Assembly (NCBI GenBank): GCA_022180725.1
Contig: BQMO01000001.1
Location: 186,001-250,000 of the forward strand
Reading direction: 5' to 3'
DNA length: 64,000 nt
From: Phycisphaerae bacterium
Lineage (GTDB): Bacteria > Planctomycetota > Phycisphaerae > Phycisphaerales > UBA1924
The notes under the pieces are model-generated. The model did no database searches, was not told where the DNA came from, and saw nothing but the letters and a program-made list of their open reading frames with translations. The position numbers were made by a program, and so were the translations under genes. Of the stretch, positions 37,412 through 46,220 are shown piece after piece. How positions within the stretch are numbered: the first letter of the stretch is position 1; each line of letters starts with the position of its first letter.

Positions 37412-38260
37412 CTACACCCGCTCGACGATGAGTTCGAACACCGGCGGCAACTGCACGAACGCGCCCGGGTCGCGCCCGGCCTCGTCCCACGTCCGCTCGA
37501 ACGCCGCCCGGTCTTCGGGCGTGATGAAGCCCGTTTCCACCAGCCGCGGGAGGAAAGTTTGCCAGAACGAGTTGGGCCAGTGCCACATCATGTCGCCCGG
37601 GCGCGCCAGGCGCTGCACCACCTGAAGATCCTCGACCCGGAAGCCGTGCTTGATGAACATGCCCGGCAGCCGGCCCATGATGTCGGTATCGCCCCCGCGC
37701 GCCCGCCACGACGCCCCCACCGCGTTGATGACCTTCGAGAACGCCTCGCGCCGCGGGGCCAGCGTCAGACACCGCTCGTAGTTGAAGTAGTCCTGCACGG
37801 CCACGCGCCCGCCCGGCTTCACCAGCCGCGCCAGCGCCTTCACCACGTCCTCGGGCCGCGACAGGAAGCAGAACACCCACCGGGCGTACGCCACGTCGAT
37901 CATCCCCGCGTCGTCGTCGAGCGCCGAGGCCAGGTCGTGCACGTCGCACAGCACCCGCTCGATGTTGTGATGCTTGCGCGACACCGCCTGGTCGTGCAAC
38001 TGCTTCAGGAAGGACGCCGACTCATCGACGGCGATCACGCGGCCCGTCGGCCCCACGATCTGCGCCAGGTCCAGCGTCGCGTGCCCCGGGCCGCAACCAA
38101 GGTCCAGCACCGTCAGCCCCGGCTGCACGCGCGCCCGCTCCCACAGGTTGTGCGCCGCCGCCGACCACAGCCGGTGCTGCAGGCCCAGACGCGCCATCTC
38201 GTCGGCGCCGGTGCCCAGCACGTATTCGGGGGTCGCACGGGTTGGGGTGGAGGTCGGCAT
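37412..38260 (-). CDS. Class I SAM-dependent methyltransferase
   Basis: This 282-residue soluble enzyme has motif I LTVLDLGCGPGHATLDLAQ near residue 55, the strand-2 acidic residue in VIAVDES, and VAYARWVFCFLSRPEDVVKA followed by LVKPGGRVAVQDYFNYE, a small-molecule methyltransferase pattern. The substrate cannot be told. ATG 38260 has GGAGG close upstream; the frame to 38350 adds unlikely sequence. It lies 73 bases upstream of lepA on the same strand. Confidence 0.82.
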   Translation of the reverse strand: MPTSTPTRATPEYVLGTGADEMARLGLQHRLWSAAAHNLWERARVQPGLTVLDLGCGPGHATLDLAQIVGPTGRVIAVDESASFLKQLHDQAVSRKHHNIERVLCDVHDLASALDDDAGMIDVAYARWVFCFLSRPEDVVKALARLVKPGGRVAVQDYFNYERCLTLAPRREAFSKVINAVGASWRARGGDTDIMGRLPGMFIKHGFRVEDLQVVQRLARPGDMMWHWPNSFWQTFLPRLVETGFITPEDRAAFERTWDEAGRDPGAFVQLPPVFELIVERV

Positions 38261-38506
38261 GAGCGGCAAGCGTATCGGGCGTTTGGGAAGAGTCCATACC
38301 GCGGATCGACCCGCGTGGTTCGATGATTTACTCGTCCACGCCCCAAGCACTCACACCACGAGTCCGCCGCCCGCGCAGAACGCCCGCAACGCCCGGGAAC
38401 CATGTGCTGAGACGGGCGTCTCAATAAGCGAACCCGACCCTGCCCCGCCCGGGCCGTGTGTGCCCGGGGCGAGGAAGTGTCTAGGTTCGATCAAGGAGTG
38501 CATGTC

Positions 38507-39028
38507 ATGTGGCTGAGGAAGGCCGCGCTCGCGGCCGCGTTGTTCGTCTGCGCGCCGGCGACGCTCGCCGACGCCGTCCGCGTCACCGTCGCCGTCGGCT
38601 CGGGCCGTCAGGACCGAATCATCAGCCGCCCGGGGCAGGTCGGGGGCCTCCGCCGCGACCGCGTCGAGCACCACCACCGCCCGCGCGACCTCGTCGCCAA
38701 CCTGTGTATTGATGGGCGCGAGGTGCGGGCGATGGTCACCACGACGACCGATCATCACGGGCGGCTCGTCGCCCGTGTCCGGTTCGAATCGCGCGACGGC
38801 CGACGCCTGCCGCGGATCGGCGACGTCCACCTCGACGTGGACCAGAGCCGACGCGACTTCTGCATCGACCTCGCCCGCTCAGGACACGGCTGTGACGACT
38901 CGGCCGCGTCGTTCGTGGGCGTCGGCGAACGCCTGGCCGCCGGGCACGCGACGTTCACGCTGCGCGTGGGTTCGGGGCGGCACGCCGCGGTGATGACCTG
39001 GCGGGCCGTGCCGCTCGACCGGTGCTGA
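38507..39028 (+). CDS. Secreted hypothetical protein
   Basis: This 173-residue protein has a clear signal peptide, MWLRKAALAAALFVCAPATLADA, cleaved near residue 23. The mature part is Arg/His/Asp-rich (RRDRVEHHHRPRDLV) with four cysteines that could form disulfides, and it contains short beta-like stretches (HATFTLRVGSGRHAAVMTW). ATG 38507 has AAGGAG eight bases upstream; ATG 38502 is out of frame. It converges on the TPR lipoprotein with a three-base gap. Function unknown. Confidence 0.65.
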   Translation: MWLRKAALAAALFVCAPATLADAVRVTVAVGSGRQDRIISRPGQVGGLRRDRVEHHHRPRDLVANLCIDGREVRAMVTTTTDHHGRLVARVRFESRDGRRLPRIGDVHLDVDQSRRDFCIDLARSGHGCDDSAASFVGVGERLAAGHATFTLRVGSGRHAAVMTWRAVPLDRC

Positions 39029-39031
39029 ACG

Positions 39032-40168
39032 TTACTTGTACCGCCCGACCAGTTCGAGAATCTTGGGCTGGTTGCGCTCCACCTGGAGGCTCTTGCGCCA
39101 CGACGCGAGGGCCTCTTTTCGCGCGCCCTCATTCTTCTGGTCGCTCCAGTGCCACTCGTTCATCAGACACACGCCCACGCCGTTGAGGGCGGGGTAGTGG
39201 TTCAGGTCGATCTCGAGGGCCTTGCGGTACGCGGCGAGCGAATCCGTGTATCGACGCAGATGGAACAGCCCCGCGCCGAGTCGCTCGAAGGCGTTGGCCG
39301 TCGGCTCGGTCTTCGTCAACTGCTCCAGCGTGTTCACCATCTCGTCGTACCGCCCGCAGCGCCCCAGGCTGTTGGCCAGGTTCAGCAGCACCGGGCCGGT
39401 CAGTTCCGTGAGTTCCGCGGCCTGGGTGTACTCGATCACCGCCTCGGGGTGCCGATCCAGCGCCGAGTACGCCGCCCCCAGGTTTGTCCGCGCCGAGCCG
39501 CTCTTAGGGTCCAGCTGCACCGCCCGTTGGAGATACCCCACCGCCTCCGAAGGTTCGTTCAGCTGCAGGTACGCGATCCCCAGGTTCATGGTCGCGTTGA
39601 AGTCCTCGGGCTTCAGCCGCAGCGCCCGCAGGTACGCCCGCACCGCCAGCGCCGGCTTCTCCAGCATCTGGAGGCACAGGCCGTGCAGATACTGGGCGGC
39701 GAAGTTGCTCGGCTCCAGTTCCGCCGCCCGTGCGTACCGCTGCTCCGCCGTCGCGTAATCCCCGCGCTCCCGGTAGATGTCCCCCGCGCTCATGTACGCC
39801 ACCGTCAGCCGCGGGTTGATCTCGATGGCTTTCTCGAACTCCCGCAGCGCATCCTCGATCAGGCCTTGGGCCTGCAGGGTCGTCGCCCGGTCCACGTTCG
39901 CCTGCCCCGGCACGGCCTCGCGGTTCGTCACTGTGCCGGCGGTTGGGCCGGGCGCTGTTCGTGACCCTGCGGTGTTCGGAGCGGACTTCTCGGTGCTTGC
40001 CGCCGTCATTGCCGGCGCTCGGCCCTCACGGTTCTTCGACACCATGACGGGCTTGGGTTTGGTCCCGGTTCCTCGGTTGAGGTTCGCGTAGCGATCCAGC
40101 GATTGACAGCCTCCCAAGGCCAGGCCCGCGATGATGACGGCAGTGGCGGCGCGCGTTCGTTGATGCAT
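39032..40168 (-). CDS. TPR-repeat lipoprotein
   Basis: This 378-residue protein starts at ATG 40168 with GGAAGGGA upstream; its signal peptide MHQRTRAATAVIIAGLALGGC ends in a lipidation Cys. A Pro/Thr/Ala-rich linker (about 22-95) precedes six or so TPR motifs (about 100-330), for example ALREFEKAIEINPRLTVAYM, RYARAAELEPSNFAAQYLHG and YLQRAVQLDPKSGSARTNLG. Lipid anchoring plus TPRs suggests an envelope scaffold. Two dyads lie upstream in its probable promoter region. Confidence 0.85.
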   Translation of the reverse strand: MHQRTRAATAVIIAGLALGGCQSLDRYANLNRGTGTKPKPVMVSKNREGRAPAMTAASTEKSAPNTAGSRTAPGPTAGTVTNREAVPGQANVDRATTLQAQGLIEDALREFEKAIEINPRLTVAYMSAGDIYRERGDYATAEQRYARAAELEPSNFAAQYLHGLCLQMLEKPALAVRAYLRALRLKPEDFNATMNLGIAYLQLNEPSEAVGYLQRAVQLDPKSGSARTNLGAAYSALDRHPEAVIEYTQAAELTELTGPVLLNLANSLGRCGRYDEMVNTLEQLTKTEPTANAFERLGAGLFHLRRYTDSLAAYRKALEIDLNHYPALNGVGVCLMNEWHWSDQKNEGARKEALASWRKSLQVERNQPKILELVGRYK

Positions 40169-40186
40169 GCGAGAGTCCCTTCCTCG

Positions 40187-40228
40187 GGGCGATACGCCGG
40201 GCACCCCGGCCGGGCGACCGTATCGCCC
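40187..40228. promoter_or_regulatory. Long inverted repeat upstream of the TPR lipoprotein
   Basis: GGGCGATACG at 40187-40196 and CGTATCGCCC at 40219-40228 are perfect ten-base arms around a GC-rich 22-base centre that can fold further. A related dyad (GTATCG next to CGATAC) follows at 40240-40254. Both share the GTATCG core and lie just upstream of the lipoprotein ATG on its coding strand, a plausible regulator site or leader hairpin. Confidence 0.5.
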
Positions 40229-40313
40229 GTGGTTGTACCGTATCGACCGATACCGTACGTTTCCCGTGACTTTCAGGGTTCGCGCCCAAGCCGCCGAAAC
40301 CTTCACCCCAACC

Positions 40314-41282
40314 CTACACCCCCGCCAACATACGCAGCCGACGAAGATTGATCAGGTCGTAGGGCTTGCCCTTGGCATCGTTGACTTTGGGAGTTTCGAG
40401 AATCTTGGGCACGTTGATCATGGCTGGGTGGGCCATCCACGCTGCGAAGCCGCTGTCCCGCAGCCGGGCCGGCGTGTACGTCCCCTTCCCGGCGTGGGGC
40501 TTCACCGTGCCCCCGATCCAACCCTCCCCGATGTGTTCGTGCCGGTCCAGCTTGCTCCCCGCCTTGCCCTTGCTGTCGTTGCAGTGCAGCACCCCAAGGT
40601 GCGACAGGCCGCACACCCGATCAAACTCGGCGATCACGGCCTCGCCCTGGGCGCGCGTGCTCAGGTCGTACCCCGCCGCGTGCATGTGGCAGGTGTCCAG
40701 GCAGAAGGCGAGGCGCCCGCCCTGCCCGGTCTGATCGGCGATGCGCGCACGCAGGTCGGCCAGTTCCTCGAACCGCCCCCCGATCGTCGACCCCGCCCCC
40801 ACCGTCCCCTCCAGGCACGACACTGTGCGATACCCCTTCGTCCGCGAGAACAGTTCCGCGTACGCATCGATGATGCGGTTCATGCCCGTGGCCAGGTCAG
40901 CTCCCACGAATGACCCCGGATGGTGCACAAGATACGGAATTGCCAGCGCCTCGCACCGCTCGATCTCGTCCTGCATCAGGTCCACGCTCTTGGCCCACAG
41001 GTCGTCCTTGCAACTCGCGAGGTTGATGAGGTACGACGCGTGGCTGACGAGGCCCCCGCGTCCGTCCGGGCCGCCACGGTCCCAGCCCAGCGCCTTCACC
41101 TTCGCGTGCCACTCACGGACCATGCCGTCATCAAGCGGCTTGGCCTTCCACTGTTGCTGGTTCTTCGTGAATACCTGCACGCACTCCATGCCCAGCCCTT
41201 CGGCCTCGACGAGCGCGTTGACCATGGACCCGGCGATAGACAGGTGCGATCCGAACATGGGTGCAGGGTACTCTTCCGCCAT
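40314..41282 (-). CDS. nfo: Endonuclease IV (AP endonuclease)
   Basis: This 322-residue zinc enzyme nicks DNA 5' of abasic sites in base-excision repair. Its TIM-barrel signatures are GSHLSIAGSMVNALVEAEG, IPYLVHHPGSFVGADLATG, SCLEGTVGAGSTIGGRFEEL, the metal-binding LAFCLDTCHMHAAGYDL, and LHCNDSKGKAGSKLDRHEHIGEGWIG, with His and Asp/Glu ligands intact. ATG 41282 overlaps the divergent SDR start; a shorter start at ATG 41258 (MFGSHLSIAG) fits the family equally well. Length matches the family (280-310). Confidence 0.93.
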   Translation of the reverse strand: MAEEYPAPMFGSHLSIAGSMVNALVEAEGLGMECVQVFTKNQQQWKAKPLDDGMVREWHAKVKALGWDRGGPDGRGGLVSHASYLINLASCKDDLWAKSVDLMQDEIERCEALAIPYLVHHPGSFVGADLATGMNRIIDAYAELFSRTKGYRTVSCLEGTVGAGSTIGGRFEELADLRARIADQTGQGGRLAFCLDTCHMHAAGYDLSTRAQGEAVIAEFDRVCGLSHLGVLHCNDSKGKAGSKLDRHEHIGEGWIGGTVKPHAGKGTYTPARLRDSGFAAWMAHPAMINVPKILETPKVNDAKGKPYDLINLRRLRMLAGV

Positions 41283-42063
41283 GAACTCGGCATCACCATC
41301 GGGACGCATCGCCGTCATCACCGGGGCCTCGGCGGGGATCGGGTTGGCGGCGGCTCATGCACTCGCGGCGAGCGGCGCCTGCCTGGTTCTCAATGCGCGC
41401 CGGGCGGAGCGGCTGGACGCCATCGCGCGGGAGATCGGCCCCGATCGCGTGGCCACGGTCGCGGGCGACTGCGCGGATCCCGCCGTCATTGCTCGGATGC
41501 TCGATGCCGCCCGGGAGCGTTTCGGACGCGAGGCCGACCTGGTGGTCATCAACGCGGGGCGCGGGCTGAACGGCTCGGTGATGACTTCCGACACCTCGCA
41601 GTGGGAGGAGATGGTCCGCACGAACCTGCTCGGGGCGGCCCACCTCATCCGCGAGGCGGGCACGCGCATGCTCCGCGCCAGCGAAGGCAAGCAAGGCCCC
41701 GCCGTGCTGACCATTCCACGCGACATCATCATCCTCGGGTCCACCGTCGGACGGAATGTCTCGCCGTTTTCCTCGATGTACGGCTCGACGAAGTTCGGCT
41801 TGCACGGGCTGGCCGAGGGCGCCCGGCGCGAACTGGGGCCGCGCGGGATCCGCGTCTCGCTCATCGAGCCGGGGTTCGTCGTCTCCGAGTTCCAGAATGT
41901 CGCGGGATACGACCCGAAGTGGGTGGAAGGCGTCTTCGAGCGCATCGGCCCGCCGCTCACGCCCGACGACGTCGCCCGTTGCATCGCGTTCATCGCGCAC
42001 CAACCGGCGGGGGTGCACGTCGCGGACATCCTGATCCGCCCGACGCGGCAGGATTACCCTTGA
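41281..42063 (+). CDS. Short-chain dehydrogenase/reductase
   Basis: This 260-residue NAD(P)-dependent oxidoreductase has the nucleotide motif VITGASAGIGLAAAHAL near residue 12-28, the NAG motif VVINAGRG, the catalytic Ser region IIILGSTVGRNVSPFSSMYG and the YxxxK pair in MYGSTKFGL. The substrate is not evident. The start ATG at 41281 shares bases with the nfo start on the other strand (the CATG at 41280-41283), so the two genes are back to back with overlapping start codons. No SD is obvious. Confidence 0.88.
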   Translation: MNSASPSGRIAVITGASAGIGLAAAHALAASGACLVLNARRAERLDAIAREIGPDRVATVAGDCADPAVIARMLDAARERFGREADLVVINAGRGLNGSVMTSDTSQWEEMVRTNLLGAAHLIREAGTRMLRASEGKQGPAVLTIPRDIIILGSTVGRNVSPFSSMYGSTKFGLHGLAEGARRELGPRGIRVSLIEPGFVVSEFQNVAGYDPKWVEGVFERIGPPLTPDDVARCIAFIAHQPAGVHVADILIRPTRQDYP

Positions 42064-42153
42064 ATGCCACGCCGCAGCCTTGTGTGCCGTTGACTGGTTG
42101 AACTCACGTCATCGCGCCGGGGCGTGTGAACGGAGATCAACGCGACACAACTC

Positions 42154-42237
42154 TTGCGTTTTTCCATGCGCCGATCCACAATGCGCCGATCTGATTTGAG
42201 ATTCCCGTGCTCATCGCACAGGGAGCACAAGGAGCAC
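42154..42237 (+). promoter_or_regulatory. Promoter and leader with duplicated SD element
   Basis: TTGCGT at 42154-42159 and CACAAT at 42177-42182 are 17 bases apart. ATGCGCCGATC occurs twice (42166-42176 and 42181-42191), flanking and overlapping the -10. In the leader, GTGCTC at 42207-42212 can pair with GAGCAC at 42223-42228 or with the identical GAGCAC at 42232-42237, which contains the SD (AAGGAGCAC). So the anti-SD has a decoy copy. Confidence 0.45.
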
Positions 42238-42241
42238 ACGC

Positions 42242-42970
42242 ATGATGAAGATGATGCGGACGGCGGTCGCGATGGTCATGTCGTTCGGGGCGATGGCCTT
42301 CGGGCAGGGCGGCGTGAGCGTGATCGCCGTCGAGGACCCCGAGGCCCTTCCCGGCCCGCCGACGTGTTCTGAGCCGCCGTCGTACCTCCTGGCTGACGGC
42401 GGCGGCGGCCTGTGGGCGGCGTCCACCATCGACGAGGGCGTACTCTGCGACGCCGGGGTCTTCGTCGTGCTCGATGAAGAAATCCTGGCCACCGGGGTCA
42501 ACGTGGATATCGACGGCCGGATCGGGTTCTGCACCTGGGTGCTCTGCATGGGTGAGTTCACGCCGGTAAACGGCACTCCTGTCTCCCGAGGGATGATCCG
42601 TGCCGATGTGGCCTTGATCGGCGGGGGCGAGCCTGAAACGTTCAATGTCGGCTCCGAACTTCCGGCGGCCCTCGCCGAACAGGCTATCGCCGCGGCCCGC
42701 GAAACAGTCGTCATCGTGGTCGAGGAAGGCGAGGCCGAACCCGAGAGCGCCCTGGGATCAAGTTGCCACTGCGACGAATGCCCCGGCCCCGGGGGCGGCC
42801 GATTCTGGATACCCTTCACGGTCATCGGCATCGGGCAGACCCCCGGCGGGATTTCGTGCTGCGCCACGGCGTGCGCCACGGGTTGTGCCCGCATGCGATC
42901 GGGGATGCCTCTTCAGGAAGCGTGGCTGGTCGGTCAGGGTACGTGGGTCGCGTGCATGATCTGCCAGTAG
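42242..42970 (+). CDS. Cysteine-rich secreted protein
   Basis: This 242-residue protein has a signal peptide (MMKMMRTAVAMVMSFGAMAFGQ, cleaved near 22) and 13 cysteines. Seven are clustered towards the C-terminus as SCHCDECPG and SCCATACATGCARM, and another pair is ACMICQ at the end. The clustering suggests a disulfide-stabilised or metal-binding extracytoplasmic domain. No known domain is recognised. ATG 42242 has AAGGAG upstream. It is followed 17 bases later by a small membrane-anchored protein gene, probably in the same transcript. Confidence 0.7.
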   Translation: MMKMMRTAVAMVMSFGAMAFGQGGVSVIAVEDPEALPGPPTCSEPPSYLLADGGGGLWAASTIDEGVLCDAGVFVVLDEEILATGVNVDIDGRIGFCTWVLCMGEFTPVNGTPVSRGMIRADVALIGGGEPETFNVGSELPAALAEQAIAAARETVVIVVEEGEAEPESALGSSCHCDECPGPGGGRFWIPFTVIGIGQTPGGISCCATACATGCARMRSGMPLQEAWLVGQGTWVACMICQ

Positions 42971-42987
42971 TCGGTGAGTTGAAACCC

Positions 42988-43401
42988 ATGAAGCCACGAA
43001 CCATGTGGATCATTCTCCTGGTCGTGTCGGTGGGCGTGCTGATCGGCGCGGCGTTCTTCGCGTGGGCGGCCTTCGCTGCCTCACAACGCCTGTGGATCGA
43101 GCAGCGCGGGGACTCGCTGGTCCTGATCAACACGGGGCAGGAAGTTCGCTCGGCGAATATCAGCATCACGGTCGGGGGACGGGAACTTCGCGTGCGCAAG
43201 GACGTGATCCCGCACGGCGAAACGGTGCTCGTGCGCGACGAGTTCGTCCCCCCGTGCCCGCCCCTGGGGACGTCGACGTTCACCGGCGGGAGCATCACAG
43301 GCTCACGCTCGGTCGGCGGGGTCGGTGTGGACTGGACGTGGTACAGCGCTGGGCCGATGTCGCTGGCCTCGGAAACTCGCGAGCCTCCGGGGCTGCCGTA
43401 G
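42988..43401 (+). CDS. Small membrane-anchored hypothetical protein
   Basis: This 137-residue protein has a single N-terminal hydrophobic helix (MWIILLVVSVGVLIGAAFFAWAAFA, about 6-30), leaving the rest outside or as a tail. The tail is beta-rich (DSLVLINTGQEVRSANISIT, GRELRVRKDVIPHGETVLV). The frame is open upstream, but the part before ATG 42988 overlaps the cysteine-rich gene. It may act with that secreted protein. It converges on the GDSL gene with six bases between stops. Confidence 0.65.
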   Translation: MKPRTMWIILLVVSVGVLIGAAFFAWAAFAASQRLWIEQRGDSLVLINTGQEVRSANISITVGGRELRVRKDVIPHGETVLVRDEFVPPCPPLGTSTFTGGSITGSRSVGGVGVDWTWYSAGPMSLASETREPPGLP

Positions 43402-43407
43402 CACGGG

Positions 43408-44493
43408 TCATGCACGCCGTGCGCGGCGAGCCGCGGTGAGCAACCCCAGCCCCAGCAGCATGCCCGCACCCGGCGACGGGACCACGCCGTAGGCGATCTC
43501 CCCAATCAACCGATGGACCCTCGACGTCGGGTGCACCTCGTCCCAGAAGACGTATTGATCGGGGTTGGCGCCGACGGGCACGGCGGCGTTGCGCGTGGGC
43601 GTGAACCACTGGGCCGAGAAATCCCCCGCGTTGATGATGTTCCGCGTCGTGTCCAGGGGCGTCCACCCGAGCTGCCCGGCGATCATGTCGCTCCACAGCC
43701 CGTGCACGTTGAGCACCTTGATGTCGACGTTCGGGGCCGTGCCGGCCAGCGCGGTGACCGCGTCGAGCTGCTGCGTGCGGAACGTCTCGCAGGCGTCACC
43801 GACCCACCCGGCGACCTCGTCGCCCAGCGAGCGGATGTCGGGCACGCCCTGCATCGGCGGCAGGTTGGGCCAGAGCACCGTGATGCGCTGGTTGCTCGGC
43901 ACGTGCTGCGAGAGCAGTTCGATCTGTCCCTTGATGTTCGCCACCGCCTGTCGGGCCGACCAGTCGAGCACAAACTGCGTGTCCAGCCCGACCCGGGCCG
44001 AGTCGCGGATGTCGTTCCCCCCCGCCCACATCACGTAGAGGCGATCGGTGGGGATGGCCCCGCTTCCTTGGCGCGTGAGGAAGTCGCCGACCTGGCGCTG
44101 AAGGTTGTGCGTGATGTTGTACTGGTCGGCGCCCGTGCCGCTCGTCGCGCCCCCGTGGGCGTAGTTGTACCCCGGGTCGGTCGAAGGCCGGGAGGGCGTG
44201 GCGCGAGGAATGTTCAGGATGTCCGCGAGGCGCTCGTGCCACACGATCGATCCGTGCGCCATGGCCGTCTGCGTCTGTGGCATCACCGTGTTGTCCGCAC
44301 CGCAGGTCCACCGCTTCACGGTGTACCACGGCGTGTTCGGTCGCTTGGTGCTCAACAAACCAGTCATGGTGTAGATATTCCCGGTGTCCGACAGGCTGTC
44401 GCCGAAGACCACCATCCCCCCGGACCAGTTCTGAGCGGCAGCGCTCCCGGCGGCGATGAGGACGGTCAGGACGGTGATGGTGGTACGGTTCAT
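43408..44493 (-). CDS. Exported GDSL/SGNH hydrolase with PEP-CTERM-like tail
   Basis: This 360-residue esterase/lipase-type enzyme has a signal peptide (MNRTTITVLTVLIAAGSAAAQ), block I VVFGDSLSDTGN with the nucleophile Ser, block III MWAGGNDIRDS, and block V DEVHPT with the Asp/His pair. The C-terminus VPSPGAGMLLGLGLLTAARRARRA has the Pro-x-Pro, hydrophobic, Arg-rich form of PEP-CTERM sorting tails, so it is probably attached to the cell surface. ATG 44493 has AAGGAG seven bases upstream. GDSL enzymes act on esters of lipids or carbohydrates; the substrate here is unknown. Confidence 0.88.
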   Translation of the reverse strand: MNRTTITVLTVLIAAGSAAAQNWSGGMVVFGDSLSDTGNIYTMTGLLSTKRPNTPWYTVKRWTCGADNTVMPQTQTAMAHGSIVWHERLADILNIPRATPSRPSTDPGYNYAHGGATSGTGADQYNITHNLQRQVGDFLTRQGSGAIPTDRLYVMWAGGNDIRDSARVGLDTQFVLDWSARQAVANIKGQIELLSQHVPSNQRITVLWPNLPPMQGVPDIRSLGDEVAGWVGDACETFRTQQLDAVTALAGTAPNVDIKVLNVHGLWSDMIAGQLGWTPLDTTRNIINAGDFSAQWFTPTRNAAVPVGANPDQYVFWDEVHPTSRVHRLIGEIAYGVVPSPGAGMLLGLGLLTAARRARRA

Positions 44494-44677
44494 GGCATGG
44501 CTCCTTCCCGATCGAAAACGCGGGAATTTCCCGTGACTCACGCGGCTATCGACACGTGCGGCGAACGCGGGTACGATGCCCTCCCCCGGATGAGGCGGCA
44601 TCGCCCTTCCCCGGGACCCCTGGCGGAAAAGAAACCGCCGAGAGGCACACGTAACTCACGCAAAGGACAGGACTTCC

Positions 44678-46054
44678 ATGACGCAGGCCCCCGCATCCAA
44701 GAAACCCGCCAAGGTCGCTTCCAAGGGCAAGCCCGGTTCGCCGGCCAAGGGGCCCGACCTCCTCACGCACCCGATCTTCGATGAACTGGGCTTTCAGCAG
44801 GATCCCAACAACCTCTACCGCCAGACGGTCTCCTCGATGCTCCAGGCCGCGGACCTGATGAACCTCCCGCATCAGTTGAAGATCGTTCTCGCCCAGCCCA
44901 AGAACGAGATCATGGTGAACTTCCCCGTCCGCATGGACGACGGCGAATATCGCCTCTTCAAGGGTTACCGCGTTCAGCACAACAACGCCCTCGGGCCGTA
45001 CAAGGGCGGCCTGCGCTTCCACCACGACGTGCACCTCGACGACGTGAAGAGCCTCGCGTTCCTCATGACCATGAAGTGCTCGCTCGTGGGCGTTCCCTTC
45101 GGCGGCGGCAAGGGCGGCATCAAGGTCGATCCCTATAAGCACAGCAAGGCCGAGATGGAGCGCATCGTCCGCCGCTTCACCACCGCGATCGCGCATCAGA
45201 TCGGGCCCGACTACGACATCCCCGCGCCCGACGTGGGCAGCAACGCCCAGCACATGGCGTGGATCGCCGACACCTACACGTTCCTCTCCGAGGTCGGCGG
45301 GCACCAGCCCGAGGCCGTCATCACCGGCAAGCCGGTGGAGTTCGGGGGCTCGCTGGGGCGTGAAAAGGCCACCGGGCAGGGCGTGGTCGACACGCTCATC
45401 GAGATGCTCCCCGAACTCAACATCGACATCAAGGGCTGCAAGGTCAGCATCCTGGGCTACGGCAACGTCGGCTCGTGGACGGGCCGCATCCTCCAGGACC
45501 GCGGCGCGAAGATCATCGCCGTGATGGACCACACCGGCGCCATCGCCAACGACGGCGGCATCGACGCGTACGCCCTCGCCCAGCACTGCCAGAAGTTCGG
45601 GGGCGTCGGCGGCTTCAAGAACGCCGACAAGATCGACAAGGACGAGTTCTACCAGACCAAGGTCGACGTCTTCGTCCCCGCGGCCCTCGAGCAGATGATC
45701 CAGGAGCCGGAAGCCAAGATGCTCAACTGCAAGGTTGTGGCCGAGGGCGCCAATGCCCCCACCACCCCCGCGGGCGAGCGCGTCCTCGAGCAGCGCGGCA
45801 TCGAAGTCCTCCCCGCCATCCTCTGCAACGCCGGCGGGGTCACCGTCTCCTACTTCGAGTGGGTCCAGAACAAGACCTGCAAGTCGTGGGACCTTGAACA
45901 AGTCGATCACGAACTCAACAAGCACATGATCCGCGCCGCCGGCAAAGTCCGCGATGCCCGCAAGAAGTACAAGTGCGGCCTCCGCACCGCGGCCTACATC
46001 GGCGCCCTCGAACGCCTCAAGGCCGCGTACGAGGTCCGCGGCATCTTCCCGTAA
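44678..46054 (+). CDS. gdhA: Glutamate dehydrogenase
   Basis: This 458-residue enzyme interconverts glutamate and 2-oxoglutarate plus ammonia. It has the substrate domain (GPYKGGLRFHHDVHLDDVKS, the catalytic Lys in MKCSLVGVPFGGGKGGI, PAPDVGSNAQHMAWIADTY) and the NAD(P) domain (VSILGYGNVGSWTGRIL). An N-terminal extension rich in Lys, Pro and Ala (about 28 residues) is not usual. No cofactor preference can be assigned safely. It is divergent from the GDSL gene and is followed by a hairpin repeat and a strong terminator. Confidence 0.93.
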   Translation: MTQAPASKKPAKVASKGKPGSPAKGPDLLTHPIFDELGFQQDPNNLYRQTVSSMLQAADLMNLPHQLKIVLAQPKNEIMVNFPVRMDDGEYRLFKGYRVQHNNALGPYKGGLRFHHDVHLDDVKSLAFLMTMKCSLVGVPFGGGKGGIKVDPYKHSKAEMERIVRRFTTAIAHQIGPDYDIPAPDVGSNAQHMAWIADTYTFLSEVGGHQPEAVITGKPVEFGGSLGREKATGQGVVDTLIEMLPELNIDIKGCKVSILGYGNVGSWTGRILQDRGAKIIAVMDHTGAIANDGGIDAYALAQHCQKFGGVGGFKNADKIDKDEFYQTKVDVFVPAALEQMIQEPEAKMLNCKVVAEGANAPTTPAGERVLEQRGIEVLPAILCNAGGVTVSYFEWVQNKTCKSWDLEQVDHELNKHMIRAAGKVRDARKKYKCGLRTAAYIGALERLKAAYEVRGIFP

Positions 46055-46066
46055 GCGCCTTGGGTA

Positions 46067-46087
46067 GCCCGGCTCTCCGAGCCGGGC
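46067..46087. repeat. GCCCG hairpin repeat, TCC loop (copy 3)
   Basis: GCCCGGCTC and GAGCCGGGC form a perfect nine-base-pair stem with a TCC loop, preceded by GGGTA as in copy 2. It starts 12 bases after the gdhA stop. The stem differs from copy 2 at compensating positions, so the fold is kept while the sequence changes. Confidence 0.65.
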
Positions 46088-46220
46088 GGCTGTCTCCCCC
46101 GATCCCACAAGGACTCGCGCCCCTCGAATCGTCCCTTCGCTCGCGACTCATGGAGTTCAACGCGAAGAGCACGAAGAACTAGAAGGGCAGAAAATAGTGA
46201 CGGGTCCATGCAGTGAACCG

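Noticed and set aside
38440..38475. GC hairpin before the secreted protein
   Set aside because: GCCCCG/CGGGGC pairing near 38440 is possible, but several equally good folds exist in this GC-rich stretch and no T-run follows, so it is not called a terminator.
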